Shown here: positions 37,338 to 50,292 of the stretch, one piece after another
Layout of the letters: every line of letters begins with the position of its first letter
Numbering within the stretch: position 1 is the stretch's first letter
NCBI GenBank assembly: GCA_905250115.1
Contig: CAJNOI010000005.1
Coordinates: 62,001 to 126,000 of the forward strand
DNA length: 64,000 nt
Origin: Adineta steineri
Lineage: Eukaryota > Rotifera > Eurotatoria > Adinetida > Adinetidae
Reading direction: 5' to 3'
Position numbers and translations under genes: made by a program
Notes under the pieces: generated by a model
What the model was told of the DNA's origin: nothing
The model's database searches: none
The model's input: only the letters and a program-made list of their open reading frames with translations

Positions 37338-38522
37338 ATGACTGATCAACGTTTTAAATATTATACAGGTTATGAAGTTGATAATGAACCTAGTGACGAT
37401 GAAGACGATCTTCCTTGTAATACTGCAATAACTAATGGTCATGCTAGTTCAGATAGGTAAATGAATTTCAATAGATTATCATCTTTTTTCCTGAAAGCAA
37501 CGATCAATATAATCTTTTTTTAGTTCTGATAATGAATTCGATCGTCCAATTCGTGACTATATCGAAAAGACTATGTCAGAACAATCAAATAAAAATAAAA
37601 AATCAATATCAACGACATCAAATACATTTGCAAATGAAATGGAAGATGAATTAGATCAAATTTATCATAACTTTATTTCACGTGGAACATTTGAATTACC
37701 AATATCTAGTAAATTTATAATTTCATTATTTATTTTTCTTGCATTTTGTTTTATTTTCTTTTTAGCACAAAAACCACAAGAAAAAAAAGTAGCTTTAAAG
37801 GAACAAGATGAAGATGATAGCGATGATGAACCAGGTATGAAATTTGTTGTATAGAGTTTAATTTTATTTTTTTATAAAAAAAATTGTTTTTAGATCAACC
37901 AGAATTAAGTAAAGAAGATCAAGATAAAGCTAATGATGATCTTCTTTATGATCCTGATGAAGAAGAAGAAGATGAAAAATGGATGACAAAAGAACGTCTC
38001 AAGTATTTATCTGTTCTATTCTCTAGATTTTCATTTATTTTATTTTTTATTTAGATCTCGAGGAGCACATACTACAGAAAAATTAGATTCATCAGCTTTA
38101 GGACCAACTGATGCTGTGCTTAATTGCCCAGGTTGTATGATATTAGTTTGTCATGATTGTCAAAGGTAATAAAAAAAACCATTTATATTTTTTTCGAAAT
38201 CATTTTTACTTTAAATAGACATGATACAAATCGAAATCAATATCGAGCAATGTTTGTATTTAATTGTACAGTTGATCAAAATCGTGTGGCTTCTGTATTT
38301 ACAAGCAACAGTCAAAAATCAGCGAAACAAAAGAAAAAAAATAATAAAAATAAACGATTTAAAACAGATGATCAGAATTCTATAGATAATGAAGAAACAG
38401 AACATGAAAATCAAGATGAAATATTACGACCTTTATTATGTAGTGAATGTGGAACAGAATTAGGTGCTTATGAACCAAAAGAAGAGTTGTATCATTTTGC
38501 TAATGTACTTGCTAGCCATTAA
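37338..38522 (+). CDS. EAPP: EAPP, E2F-associated phosphoprotein homologue
   Basis: EAPP is a nuclear phosphoprotein that binds E2F factors and modulates their targets. Six exons (37338-37456, 37524-37708, 37766-37834, 37894-38002, 38055-38165, 38219-38522) join in frame to 298 residues (human 285). The N-terminus is acidic, and 'ANDDLLYDPDEEEEDEKW' matches human 'TNDELLYDPEKDNRDQAW'. The conserved C-terminal part has 'DAVLNCPGCMILVCHDCQRH' (human 'DAVLNCPACMTTLCLDCQRH') and 'QYRAMFVFNC'. It ends 'LLCSECGTELGAYEPKEELY' and 'HFANVLASH', like human 'MCTECSTEVAVYDKDEVFHFFNVLASHS'. The paired CxxC motifs suggest a zinc ribbon. The 57-bp intron after 'ELPIS' is a multiple of three without stop; reading through it would add a false membrane-like segment. 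Confidence 0.92.
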
Positions 38523-38889
38523 ATGATTTATATATTTTTTTTTGTTATTGTTAATATACATTCGCGAATAAACAGCATCTTTTTTTTAGAGAGAGATACA
38601 AAGTATTTGTTAGATCAAATACATTTTTTTTAATACCATACCAATGCTACGAGTTCGATACCTATCGAATTAAGTTTATTTGATACGTTACAAAAAAAAT
38701 AATTGTACTGTCAAATAATGCCCTCTATGTTTATCTAAATCGGCATGAATCATATTCACATTGTTGTGGTCTAAATGGTAGTGTATATTTAACTATCTTT
38801 CATATCAAGTTGATATAGTGATAGTGATTCTTTTTTAGATCTATATTATTATTCCATTCTTTCCTTAGTCAAATAGTTTTGATAAAACA
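38523..38889. other. Intergenic
   Basis: A 367-bp AT-rich spacer between two plus-strand genes. It holds the EAPP 3' end and the ARPC2 promoter. Nothing else seen. Confidence 0.5.
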
Positions 38890-40170
38890 ATGATTTTACT
38901 TGAAGTTCATAATCGTATAATTGAAGAATTATTAACAACACAAATTGAAACATTTCTACGAAAAGAAAAATTAGTTGAAATAAAAACTGATGTTGTTGGT
39001 ATGTTGTTGTGTTACAAGATAATGAAAGAAGGAGAGAGAGAAAAAAAACACATTAAATAATTTTAGATTTTGATGGTGCACTTTATCATATAACAAGTTC
39101 TCGTGATAAACCATTTAATGTTAGTATTAAATTAAAATTTTATCGTGATATAGAACAATATGGTACAGATGAAGTTAGTTAAAAGAATTTATTTTTTCGA
39201 TAATAATTATCTTTTATTTTTTTATTAGGTTCTTCGTCGTGAATATGGTGATTTACTTGTTACACCCTTAGAAGGTTACAATGTTACATTATCATTAGAT
39301 TTTAATAATCAATTACCAAAGGGTGATACGAATGAAGCTTGGTTGCCATTAGTTCGTAAAATTGCTATGCTTAAACGAAACTGTTTTGCTGCTGTATTTG
39401 AAAAATATTTTGAATTTCAAAGTAAACAAGAACCAACAACAGGAAATCATAAACGAGCTGTTATACATTATCGTGATGATGAAACAATGTATGTTGATGC
39501 ATCATCGGATCGTGTTATTGTTATTTTTTCAACTGTTTTTAAAGATGCAGATGATAATATAATTGGTCGAGTATTTATGGAAGTTAGTAGAACATTCATT
39601 TAGTTGAATTTTAAAAAAACTAAAATCTTCTTTTTAAGGAATTTAAAGAACGACGACGACAATTTCAACAAGCACCACAAGTAATTGTTAGTTATCGAAC
39701 ACCACCCGAAGAATTAAAAGATATGCCTGATGCACGTACAGGAGATAATATTGGTTATTTAACATTTGGTAACAGAAAAAAATTAATTTCAAAAATCAAT
39801 AAAGAAATTTTTTTATTTTCTTAGTTCTCTTTCCACGTCATACAAAAGCTGCAGCACGTGATAATACAATCAATCTCATTCATACGCTTCGAAATTATTT
39901 TCATTATCATATTAAATGTTGTAAAGTAAGTTGCAATATATATATATAAATTTAAAGAAATCTATTTATTTTTATTAGGCACATTTACATGCTCATATGC
40001 GTCATAAGACAAATGAATTTTTACGACGTCTTCAATTAGCACGACCGGAAGTTAAAAAGAATTTTCGACGTGGTGCAACTAATGCAGCTGGTATAATTTT
40101 ATTTGTTTGATTTTTTTTTGAATATAATCTCTTTTTTTGTTTAGGCGATGCACCAGCTGGTTTGGAATAA
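38890..40170 (+). CDS. ARPC2: ARPC2, Arp2/3 complex subunit 2 (p34-Arc)
   Basis: ARPC2 forms, with ARPC4, the core of the Arp2/3 complex and contacts the mother actin filament during branching. Seven exons (38890-38998, 39067-39173, 39229-39582, 39639-39768, 39825-39925, 39979-40090, 40145-40170) give 939 nt, 312 residues (human 300). Diagnostic segments are '[15 protein letters not shown]', 'DFDGALYHI', '[17 protein letters not shown]', '[19 protein letters not shown]', '[20 protein letters not shown]', 'GYLTFVLFPRH' and '[20 protein letters not shown]', followed by '[20 protein letters not shown]'. The protein is complete and well conserved, so a normal function is expected. Confidence 0.96.
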
Positions 40171-40336
40171 ATACTTTTTCTATTTTTTTATACGAAAACA
40201 ATTTGTGATTTTAGTTTTTTTTTCTAATAACCGGCTGATTTTCTTGTATCTGTTAATCTATTGCTTGTGTGTATAGCTTTTCATTGATTATGATAACAAA
40301 CCAAACAAAAAAAAATAAGAGATAAATGTTGTTTTT

Positions 40337-41132
40337 TTAAATATATTGTATCTTTACATGAAAAAATTCACAATCACGATATTTTCCTTGAGAATTATTA
40401 CGAAAACGACATAAACATATAAATGGAGAATTTTCTAAAGTTAAATTTGTATAGAATATATTAATACAACGAGCCATTATTGTTAAATTTGCATATTTTT
40501 TTTGACATTGAACATGACCACGATATTCATTATTACATCCATTGTGACCACCAGTAAGAAATTCGAACAAACCACCTAACCATCCACCAATGACTACACC
40601 TATGAGTTTTCTATATGAAATAAACGAGATACTCTTTATTAGAAACGAAAAAATAAAATAATTAATTTATAACAATTAGTTTACCGATAATTATGATTGT
40701 AGAATAAGCTATACAATAAGAAGTATTGTCAAATTGTTGTTTTTTTCGTCTATATTAAAATATAGTTTAATTTCAAATATATATAGATTATATCTACTTG
40801 TAGAATTTTTTATATAAACTTCTATGAACATTTTTATTTGAATAATCATCCATAATAAATGTATCTTTATTCGATTTCGATGATATCTGATTACGTTTAT
40901 GAATTGGTGTGCTTATAATTGTTTGTTTTTGTTGCATATTTATTAAATTTCTAGGACTATTTATAGAACGATGAGATTTTGATTGTTGTTGAATAATACG
41001 AGATGGTGATAGACTTTTATTGTTTGAAATTCGTTGAGCTCGTATATGATTTAATAGATAAGACATACTATAGAGATCACTTGAAGATGTTTTTGTTGAT
41101 ACAATAGACATAGAATCGGAAATAACACTCAT
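40337..41132 (-). CDS. Single-pass membrane protein with cysteine-containing ectodomain
   Basis: Exons 41132-40798, 40749-40685 and 40599-40337 join in frame to 220 residues. The first 110 residues are Ser/Asn/Gln/Lys-rich and soluble. A membrane segment follows, 'IAYSTIIIIGVVIGGWLGGL', whose glycine spacing resembles a helix-packing zipper. The final 75 residues contain about eight cysteines ('GCNNEYRGHVQCQKKYANL', 'ARCINIF', 'FICLCRFR', 'RDCEFF') and N-glycosylation sequons, so the C-terminus is probably extracellular. The acceptor used for the last exon is CTCATAG|GTGTAG, because the closer TATAG would bring a stop. No family recognised. It converges on ARPC2, whose stop lies 167 bp away. 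Confidence 0.55.
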
Positions 41133-41933
41133 AGTTGAATTGTAATAGAAACAGCTAATTATTTTGAAATAAAAGAAAATTCAGTATTTGATAAGAAAAG
41201 TGTATCTATAGACAACCATGAATATTAAATAATTCTAAATCATACAGAAACTATAGTGTATTTTTTTGGATAAAATCTTATTTATTTATCATAAAATGCA
41301 GCTAGATATTATGCATGTTTCATCGTGAAAAGAAGATAGACGTATGAAACAACAGGTCATAGTACATGAAATTGTTTATTTATAATAAGAGAATTACAAA
41401 TAATAATATAGATAAACAAAATCTAAGTAATTTCATACTAAAAGCGATTATTTTGCATCTATCTGTTATTATTAGTTTGCAGACATCTTATACTAACGAG
41501 TAGATTGATATTTTTGATTATAAGAGAAGCGTAAAAATAGATAGATTACATATGTCATAAGACTTGAATTATATCATTGATCCGTTCTAACCTTTCCTAT
41601 CGAAGAGTAGTGTCCTCTTTCGTTTTAACACGATCAAAGTTTTATCCTTTTGCCTTATATAAAACTTCCATTAATGTAAATCAATTAATTGGCTATTATG
41701 ATCTAGTTAGATGAATCATATTTATACAATTGATTTTATATTCATTCTGTCTTTCTTTCTTTTCCTTCTATTTATAACTTAACTTAAATCGACAAATATA
41801 ATCATTATTCTATTCTATTCTATTTCAAATTGATTCATATTTATTTTGAAAACGTATTCTTTACCAGTAATTTGTATTTGTTATCCATCGTTGTTTTTTT
41901 TTTTGAAAATTTTATTCTATCATTTAGTTTATT
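41133..41933. other. Divergent intergenic region
   Basis: About 800 bp between divergent genes, AT-rich, with a TTCTATTCTATTCTATT-like tract near 41806. No gene seen. It should hold promoters for both neighbours. Confidence 0.45.
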
Positions 41934-42519
41934 ATGGAAAATACAACAATGATATTAAATAATACAATGAATATTTCTACTTCAACTGTTAATATGACAG
42001 TCCATCAAAATCTTACAACAATTGTAACAAGTAAAAAACCATTATTTATTCAAGGACAAGAATTAATCAATGAAAGAATTAATAAAATGGATCGCGGTAC
42101 ATTGATATGGAGTACTGCTGCACTTGTTGCTTTTACTTGTATTATTTTAATGTATATTGGAATAAGAACTTTTATGTAAGTTAAAATCTTATAGATTAAC
42201 ATGTTTATGATAAATTAAGTAATATATTTTATAATACAAATCTTTTCATAATGAACAGCTATGGGGCATAATTACTTTTGTAGATCGTGTTTGTTTCTAC
42301 TTAATAAAAAAAAACATTAAATATTGATTGAAATTAATTTTGACAATTTTACGAGATTTTGACAAATTAAATTTTGATTATTATTTTAGGCTACGTAAAA
42401 GACGTCAAACAAGAAGATACAAATTACTCAGTAATGCTACTACAATGGAAGAACCTCTCTTCAACGATCATGATGAAGAGGAAGAGAAAGATGATGACAC
42501 ATTGTTCGTTCGTAAATAA
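41934..42519 (+). CDS. FAM174-family membrane protein
   Basis: Two exons (41934-42175 and 42390-42519) join AT|G to 123 residues. The N-terminal part is Asn/Thr-rich with several N-glycosylation sequons (NNT, NMT, NLT), then 'ERINKMDRGTLIWSTAALV', one membrane helix, and a cytoplasmic tail 'LRKRRQTRRYKLLSNAT' with an acidic end 'FNDHDEEEEKDDDTLF'. This matches FAM174A/B: a single helix, a basic R-x-x-R-R-Y motif, then an acidic tail ending in D-x-T-x-F. There is no clear cleavable signal peptide at the chosen start, so either the first hydrophobic run was lost or an upstream exon exists. FAM174 proteins are linked to Golgi organisation; the molecular role is unknown. Confidence 0.65.
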
Positions 42520-43213
42520 ATGAATGTGCTATACAACACTCGTTTTTCTGCTTTCTTTTTTCTTCTCGTTCTTTTCTTCTTATTTTATATTTATATATTA
42601 GTTCTATACTGTGTTATTATTTTTCTTTTAAGTTATATGGATTATTATTATTATTATTCTTACTATTCTTTTATCATCTTCTTTTTTTTCGGAACAATTT
42701 ATTATTCGTTGATTCAATAAACAGATACTTTGTATGCTAGTAAAGTGATAATTTATATATATAGATTTTGTTTTTGCGATTTAAATGATTTCGTAAGTTT
42801 AATAGTTAAACAAGAATGTGATAAGATATAAATACATAAAATATATATTGAAAATAAATCATATCAATATTTTCCATTGATTTCTACAAAAATATTATTT
42901 ATGTCTGCGTGCCATATGTAATTTCATGGTTTTATGATTGTTAATGATGCGTTGTCGATCATAAGAGTAACATCACGTTCAGACGAATTGTTCTGATAAT
43001 TCTGTAATAATTATATTAGAAGAAAAACGATGAAAAAAATAAATAAGCGAAAGCTATTTTAGCCCGATAAAACATTGTATTAAATAGAAAGAATGCTTTC
43101 AAGCGTAAGAAAATGTCTAACTAAGTTGAGTAGAATAACTTTCTTTTTTTTTCTACACATATGAAATATTTATTGTAGTTTGTTCTAGATCTATTTTATT
43201 TTATTTTCAAATA
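42520..43213. other. Intergenic
   Basis: 3' UTR of the FAM174 gene, including a TTC/TAT-rich stretch (42540-42715), and the promoter of the thiolase gene. The open frame in the first 200 bp is a low-complexity Phe/Tyr/Leu string and not a gene. Confidence 0.5.
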
Positions 43214-44838
<1,625 letters not shown>

Positions 44839-45354
44839 AAAATCTATTTATTAAAATATTGTTTTAAATTTTGTCTAGTCATTAATAATATTTATTGTCA
44901 TTTACGAGAGTTTTTATGTATTTTATTTTGTAAAAGATTTTCTTTGAAAGAAATAATTATAACTTTTTTTTTAAAGTAATATATTATTTTATGAATATGC
45001 ATATTCTCATCAATGAAATAGGTATAGAAACTTTCTTCTTGATAAGATAGAAATGTCATTGTTAAGAATAGTATTTTGTTAAAGAGATTAGAAATTAATT
45101 AATATAACAGATTTATTATCGTTAGATCTCATCTTATTGGATTGTTTGTTTCATGAGAAAATACAGTCAATATTTTCATATAATTCTATTATATTTTATA
45201 ACTGACTAAAAAAATGATGAATCGATTGTTTTATATTTATTGATGATATGCAAATATTGTTTCATTTTCTTCTTCTCTTACTTTCAAGTAGTCTACTTTT
45301 CTTTTCTTAATAGTGCAATTGAATAGCACAATAGAAATCTTCTAATCAATCAAC
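44839..45354. other. Intergenic
   Basis: AT-rich, 516 bp. It contains the thiolase 3' UTR and upstream DNA of the small peptide gene. Nothing else seen. Confidence 0.45.
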
Positions 45355-45565
45355 ATGTCTTCATTCTCTTCAATTTTCCTAACATTTGTTACAAATATAA
45401 TTGCATTAGCAACTTTGTTCTTGTATGTCTTAATAAATGATACTAATTTTTATAATAATTTATTGTATAAATAGAATATTCAGTGAAGATAAAAATTTAG
45501 CACTGACACAGAGTAATAAATATTATGATTATTATATACCTGGTTGTAGAATGGGGGGAAAGTGA
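45355..45565 (+). CDS. Candidate secreted small peptide or membrane-anchored microprotein, 52 residues
   Basis: Exon 1 (45355-45422) and exon 2 (45475-45565) join TT|A over a 52-bp GTATGT...AATAG intron, typical in size for this genome. The protein begins MSSFSSIFLTFVTNIIALAT with further Leu/Phe, a good signal peptide or anchor. It continues 'FSEDKNLALTQSNKYYDYY' and ends 'IPGCRMGGK' before TGA. After signal cleavage a 25-30 residue peptide would remain. The Gly-Gly-Lys ending could serve as an amidation/processing signal, as in some neuropeptide precursors, but there is only one Cys and no internal dibasic site. No family recognised. A chance spliced ORF cannot be ruled out. Confidence 0.4.
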
Positions 45566-46575
45566 TGGAATTTCTCCATGAATATTTAAGTGTTTGTCCC
45601 TAGAGAAAAACATTTCTCATGTGCTATAAATAATAAATCATGAAAGTAGATTAGACTACTCTAATTTGTTTATCGATACAATTCTATTAAAGAGAAGATT
45701 TCTATCACATTCTGATTATTTCTTATCTTTTGTTTGCTTTATCAGAACGATAATTATATAATTTAAAAAGATGATTCTTTATATGAATACTAATACTGTT
45801 ATTTGAACCTATAATATGAATATTCAACTCTGAAATGTATACTACTATTTCTTCTATAGTTCAAATGTATATTTCGTACTGGCTACTCATACTAATTTGA
45901 ATGAATCATGACATTACATAATAGTTAATGAAGTCAGTGACCTCATTTACTTTCCTATCATGTCTTTTTATTCTTTCTATCTATGTTTGATTTCCTGTTC
46001 TCTCGATTAATATACAATCCAAATAACATTTTGACTACGATTAAAGATCGTAATTCATACTATGTAATCAATCGAATAATATTAAGAAATCGTACTAATA
46101 AATAGACTAGACTTAAGTATATTTAATTAATTCAATAATAAATCAACATCTTGTATATTTCTCGATGTATATAATGATATTAATAAAATCACGGAAATAA
46201 TTAAGGAAGTTGTCAATAGTCTATTCATTTTGATTACATATAAGCCTGTTTTTTTAAAGAATATATTATCATACACGTATTCTTCTAATAAAATTTCATT
46301 TCAATTCCATACAGTTCTTACAATTCTTGATTTCATTTATATAATTATTTTTACAATGCACTGTCTATTATAGATTAGATTATAAATATTCAACTTATAG
46401 AAATATTGAATGTAGTCAAATAAAAAATAAACTAGTTGAGAGTGACATCTTATTTTTTTATACAATTGGTTAAAATACAAAGTTCCAATGAAAGAAAACA
46501 AATCTATGACAAATAAATCAGAAATAAATAAAAATTTATCAATGACTACGTCGTTTATTAATATTTGTGTGTCAT
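45566..46575. other. Intergenic
   Basis: About 1 kb of AT-rich sequence left of the TTAA-flanked element. No gene, RNA or repeat recognised. Confidence 0.45.
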
Positions 46576-47280
46576 TTAAGTGGTCAGTAAAATAACTGAC
46601 ATAGTAAGTAAATAGAAAAAAGGAAAAGTCAGTAAATATACTGAATGGTCAGTAGAAAAATGAAATGATCAGTTATTAACAACATTGGATGGTAATTAAG
46701 TGAAACGGTCAGTAGATAAGCTTTTTTTATTAGTTGGTAAAATGAAGTGAAAAGTAGAAAAATTAACATTTTTCGTAGTGTTGTCCACTTCATTTTTTTT
46801 CTTCTTTCCTTTACATGTATATCTATATGGTATTTTCCTTCATATATATGATCATATGGGATTTTTCCTTTCGTTTTATTGATGCGTTTTTCTTCTGATC
46901 TTTTGACATATATTAAAGTGTGTTATTTCCAAGTTATGAATTAAAGCATATCACTCAAGTATTTTTTCTAGAATATGTTATACTATAAGAGATGAGAATA
47001 AACGAAATAACCATTTCTTGTCCTATAAATACTTGCGTTTTCTTCTTAAAAAAACAAAATATTATTAAGCTTTCAAACTATCATCTTCTGCTACTTATTA
47101 ACGACAAGACTAATAATTTTTCTACTGACCAAATTTCTTTTTTCTATTGATATTAATCATATCTTTTTACTGTTGCTTATAGCAAATAAACTGACCACTT
47201 CATAAATATCTACTGCGATCTTCAATACTGATCAATCAGTGTATTTACTGACCACTTCAGTTATTTTACTGACCGTTTAA
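46576..47280. mobile_element. Non-autonomous DNA transposon (MITE) flanked by TTAA
   Basis: Left end TTAA-GTGGTCAGTAAAATAACTGA and right end, read on the other strand, TTAA-ACGGTCAGTAAAATAACTGA. The inverted repeats agree at all but the first two positions of a 20-nt stretch, and both are flanked by TTAA. Inside each arm the motif GGTCAGTA recurs several times (left: 46581, 46650, 46710; right arm, on the minus strand: about 47248, 47202, 47131), a subterminal repeat pattern typical of transposase-binding sites. The 700-bp body has no coding capacity. TTAA targets suggest mobilisation by a piggyBac-type transposase, although Tc1/mariner (TA target) also fits. Its right end is only 48 bp before the start codon at 47329. 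Confidence 0.7.
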
Positions 47281-47328
47281 TATATTCCCTTAATATTTTT
47301 TATATCATTTATACATTTTTAGTAGATA

Positions 47329-47961
47329 ATGACAAGTTCCGGTGCTACAATTTCTGAATCTGTTCGATCCTCAACGACGAATCTTGATGAAGAAGTAATG
47401 AAATTCAGTTGATATCACATAAGAAAAAAACTTCTTTACTTTTACATTTTGTAGTCAAAAAATCCGTTCGTACTGAAAGGCTATATAAAGATGTTTGATG
47501 ATGACCAAAATGCTCGTAACATACAACAGTATTTAACATCTTTGTATGAAACACGTGATTATGATGCTTGGAGAAAAAAACTTGTTGAACAGGATAACTT
47601 TGAATCAATTAGAGCTTTGTTTAGTTTATATGACCTGGAGATTAGAACTCGTTCAGAACTAGTAAATCGTATGGAAGTTTTTTCTCTTCTTGAAAATGTT
47701 TTCCGAAACACTATTTTATTACCGTATATACCTGCATATCGATCGATCAATAAATATTCAGGACGTTATCAATCATTTGTTCATCCAATCGAGGCGACAG
47801 TACCATTTAATAAATTACAATTCAAATGCCATTCTCCCAACTTACTCACGTATACTGGAAGAAATCAATCTGAAACGATGTTCTGTGCCCATGCATGTGC
47901 TTATTTATACCATCTACTAAAAAAGGAACTTGATAGTTACGACAAGAAAACTAGGCAATAA
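47329..47961 (+). CDS. Unrecognised protein, possible PUB-like domain
   Basis: Exons 47329-47394 and 47455-47961 join in frame over a 60-bp intron to 190 residues. The short Ser/Thr-rich start 'MTSSGATISESVRSS' is followed by a helical domain with 'ARNIQQYLTSLYETRDYDAW', 'FSLLENVFRNTILLPYIPAY' and 'INKYSGRYQSFVHP'. The last piece resembles the PUB domain of SPATA2/Tamo ('...IKTYTGVFVHYLKP...'). SPATA2 binds CYLD and LUBAC, but the protein here is much shorter than SPATA2 (about 520) and lacks its zinc finger. The assignment is a guess from one motif and general helical layout. The 5' flank is almost entirely transposon sequence, so the promoter is probably inside or replaced by the element. 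Confidence 0.45.
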
Positions 47962-48399
47962 ATGATACTTTTATTGTGCTTAATAACTATAGATACATAT
48001 TTTTTTAAATATATTTTTTACTTATTATTTCAGATTAATAAATATGACTAAACTAATTCATTTTACAGTACACAATGGCTTTGTTACAAAAACGATGAAA
48101 AGTAATAAAATATCGATTTATCCAAGTAAGTCAAAATTCTTTGCTAATATGAATAAAATTATGTAATATATTTAAGAGAATGTCAAATTGAAACCTGTAC
48201 AGAATGAATATCTGATTTAGACAATCAACTTATTTCGATTCATGAATATTCAATACAAAATTAATAAAGTAAAACTAGAAATTAATTGGATCAATTTTAA
48301 TAATGATTAAATGATAAATTTGCTTGAATGATTAATATTTATCAAAGAAAAAAAGCTCAGAAAAACACAGCAAAAATAAAAAATCAAGTAAAGTTTTCA
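47962..48399. other. Convergent intergenic region
   Basis: AT-rich, 438 bp between convergent genes. A short spliced-looking frame near 48043-48165 has no support. Confidence 0.4.
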
Positions 48400-49142
48400 C
48401 TAAATATATGGTGTAATATTAGGTTGAACCGATAAAACACGAAGAAATTCTGCTTGTGGAACATAACCAGTAGGATCTAACTGTGGTGTTAATTGACTCC
48501 AAACTAAATTCTGTTGCATATTTGGATCAAAATTAGGAATTTGATAAACCTGATTCATAGACTGAAGAAGTTGAAGTGCTTCAGGAGCATTTACGTAACC
48601 AGGTCTTGAGATAACACCAGGAGGCATTATATTTATTGCAGATTGCCAACGATTTACTGGAGTATCAATACCTTTCTGTAACAAAACATATGCCATCATA
48701 AATTCATCAAATGTTAAAACCCCTATGAAAAAAAGAGAAGTAAACATTTAGTTTATTATGATTTTATTTTCTTACCATTATGATCTCTATCGAACATTAC
48801 AAAAACTTCTATATAAATTATTATTAAAATAATATTAGAATAGAAAATTTAAAAAAAACATACGTTCTGCTTCATTATTTACATTTAATACACTTGCATT
48901 CGGTTTTATTTCCGTATATGCTTGTTTAAATTCACTAACTGTCATACTATATCATAAAAAACAAAGTTTTATTTTTATAGAAACAAAAAAGAAATTTTCG
49001 TTTACCGTCCATCTTTACCAGCTCGTTCCATAAATGCTTCATAGAGTTGTTGAACAATATGCGGTGGTAATTGACTTTGTTGACTAAAAAGTCTAATATC
49101 ATAATCGGTTAATGTACGTCCTGCAGTGTTTTGATTACCCAT
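48400..49142 (-). CDS. EF-hand calcium-binding protein, neuronal-calcium-sensor-like
   Basis: Four exons, from 49142 to 48400, join in frame. The protein starts MGNQNTAG, whose Gly2 is a plausible N-myristoylation site as in NCS-1 and recoverin. 'LSQQSQLPPHIVQQLYEAF'-type helices and 'GRMTVSEFKQAYTEI' form a degenerate first EF-hand pair. One canonical loop, 'DRDHNGVLTFDEF', is split by an intron after Asn; position 12 is Glu as required. The last exon carries 'LLQKGIDTPVNRW', then a non-calcium-binding C-terminal part ('LDPTGYVPQAEFLRVL'). Only one loop looks able to bind calcium. It is probably a membrane-associated calcium sensor. It diverges from AP3S, whose start is 195 bp away, so the two share a promoter region. 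Confidence 0.7.
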
Positions 49143-49336
49143 TTTTTTTACAAATGAATACAAAAATATTCGTTTATGTTCTACTTCAATGCATTCATAC
49201 CCATTAATTGCCTCGTTTAAATAGCCTTGATGTCCATGACGTATATCGAAATAATATGAAAAACAATTTTTGTTTATTACGTTTTTAGATGATTTTATTT
49301 TTAAGATATAAATAGATTTAATATGTTTATGTTATC

Positions 49337-49967
49337 ATGATTAAAGCAATACTTGTTTTTAATAATTCAGCTAAACCAAGATTAATAAAATTTTTTGAAC
49401 ATTATCCTGAAGAAATTCAACAACAAATTGTTCGAGAAACATATCAATTAGTATCGAAACGTAGTGAAAATGTTTGTAATTTTCTTGAAGGTGGATCTAT
49501 AATTGGTGGAAATGATTATCGTTTAATATATCGTCATTATGCAACATTATATTTTATATTTTGTGTTGATAGTTCAGAAAGTGAATTAGGTATACTTGAT
49601 TTAATTCAAGTTTTTGTTGAAACATTAGACAAATGTTTTGAGGTAAATTTTGTGATTATTAAAAGACAAATTCTATTAATAAAAAAAAATTCTTTGTTTA
49701 TTTTAGAATGTTTGTGAACTTGATTTAATATTTCATATTGATAAAGTTCATTATATTTTACAAGAAATATGTCTTGGTGGTATGGTTTTAGAAACAAATC
49801 TGAATGAAATTGTTTCAAGATTTGATGAACAATCGAAATTAGAAAAACAAGAAGCTGGAATATCAGCAGCACCAACAAAAGCAATGACTGCTTTAAAGGA
49901 AATGAATTTACCACAAAAATTAAAAGATATGAAATTATCTGATCTTAATTTAAATTTACGCTTCTAA
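49337..49967 (+). CDS. AP3S1: AP-3 adaptor complex sigma subunit
   Basis: The small subunit of AP-3, which sorts cargo from endosomes to lysosomes and related organelles. Exons 49337-49642 and 49707-49967 join in frame to 188 residues (human 193). The start 'MIKAILVFNNSAKPRLIKF' is the hallmark of AP3S, with 'RLIYRHYATLYFIFCVDSSE', 'LDLIQVFVETLDKCFENVCE', and 'LDLIFHIDKVHYILQEICLG' following. Then 'GMVLETNLNEIV' marks the end of the longin-type core. The Lys/Leu-rich C-terminal tail is slightly different from vertebrates. It is complete, with no oddities. Confidence 0.96.
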
Positions 49968-50292
49968 GTATATACGTCTTTTTATTTGTTGTTTCGTATT
50001 TTATGAAAATAAAACAAAGGTTGTAGTAGTTATTTAATCATAGACCATGGTGTATTAATCAGACACTCGATTCAACTGAACTGCTTAACAACACGGAATG
50101 AGGATGAGTGCAAACACATCAGGGAAAATCTTAAAGATATATAAATAGATAATCGTTAGAATTTTGTCACTGTTTGAAGCGTTTTCTTAATTATATCGAA
50201 TCTTTTTTTATTCAAATATTTATTTTTCAAAGTTAAATAGACAACATTTGAATTGTTTTACTTAAATATTAAGAAGTAAGTAAATGAGTTCA
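49968..50292. other. Convergent intergenic region
   Basis: A 325-bp AT-rich spacer between convergent 3' ends. The 50040-50120 part is less AT-rich but has no feature I recognise. Confidence 0.45.

Noticed and set aside
37573-37854. A stand-alone 93-residue membrane protein
   Set aside because: The hydrophobic part is a 57-bp intron with GT-AG ends. The flanking exons belong to EAPP and the frame just happens to stay open.
42520-42720. Phe/Tyr-rich plus-strand ORF after the FAM174 gene
   Set aside because: Pyrimidine-rich 3' UTR sequence; the membrane-like translation is a composition effect.
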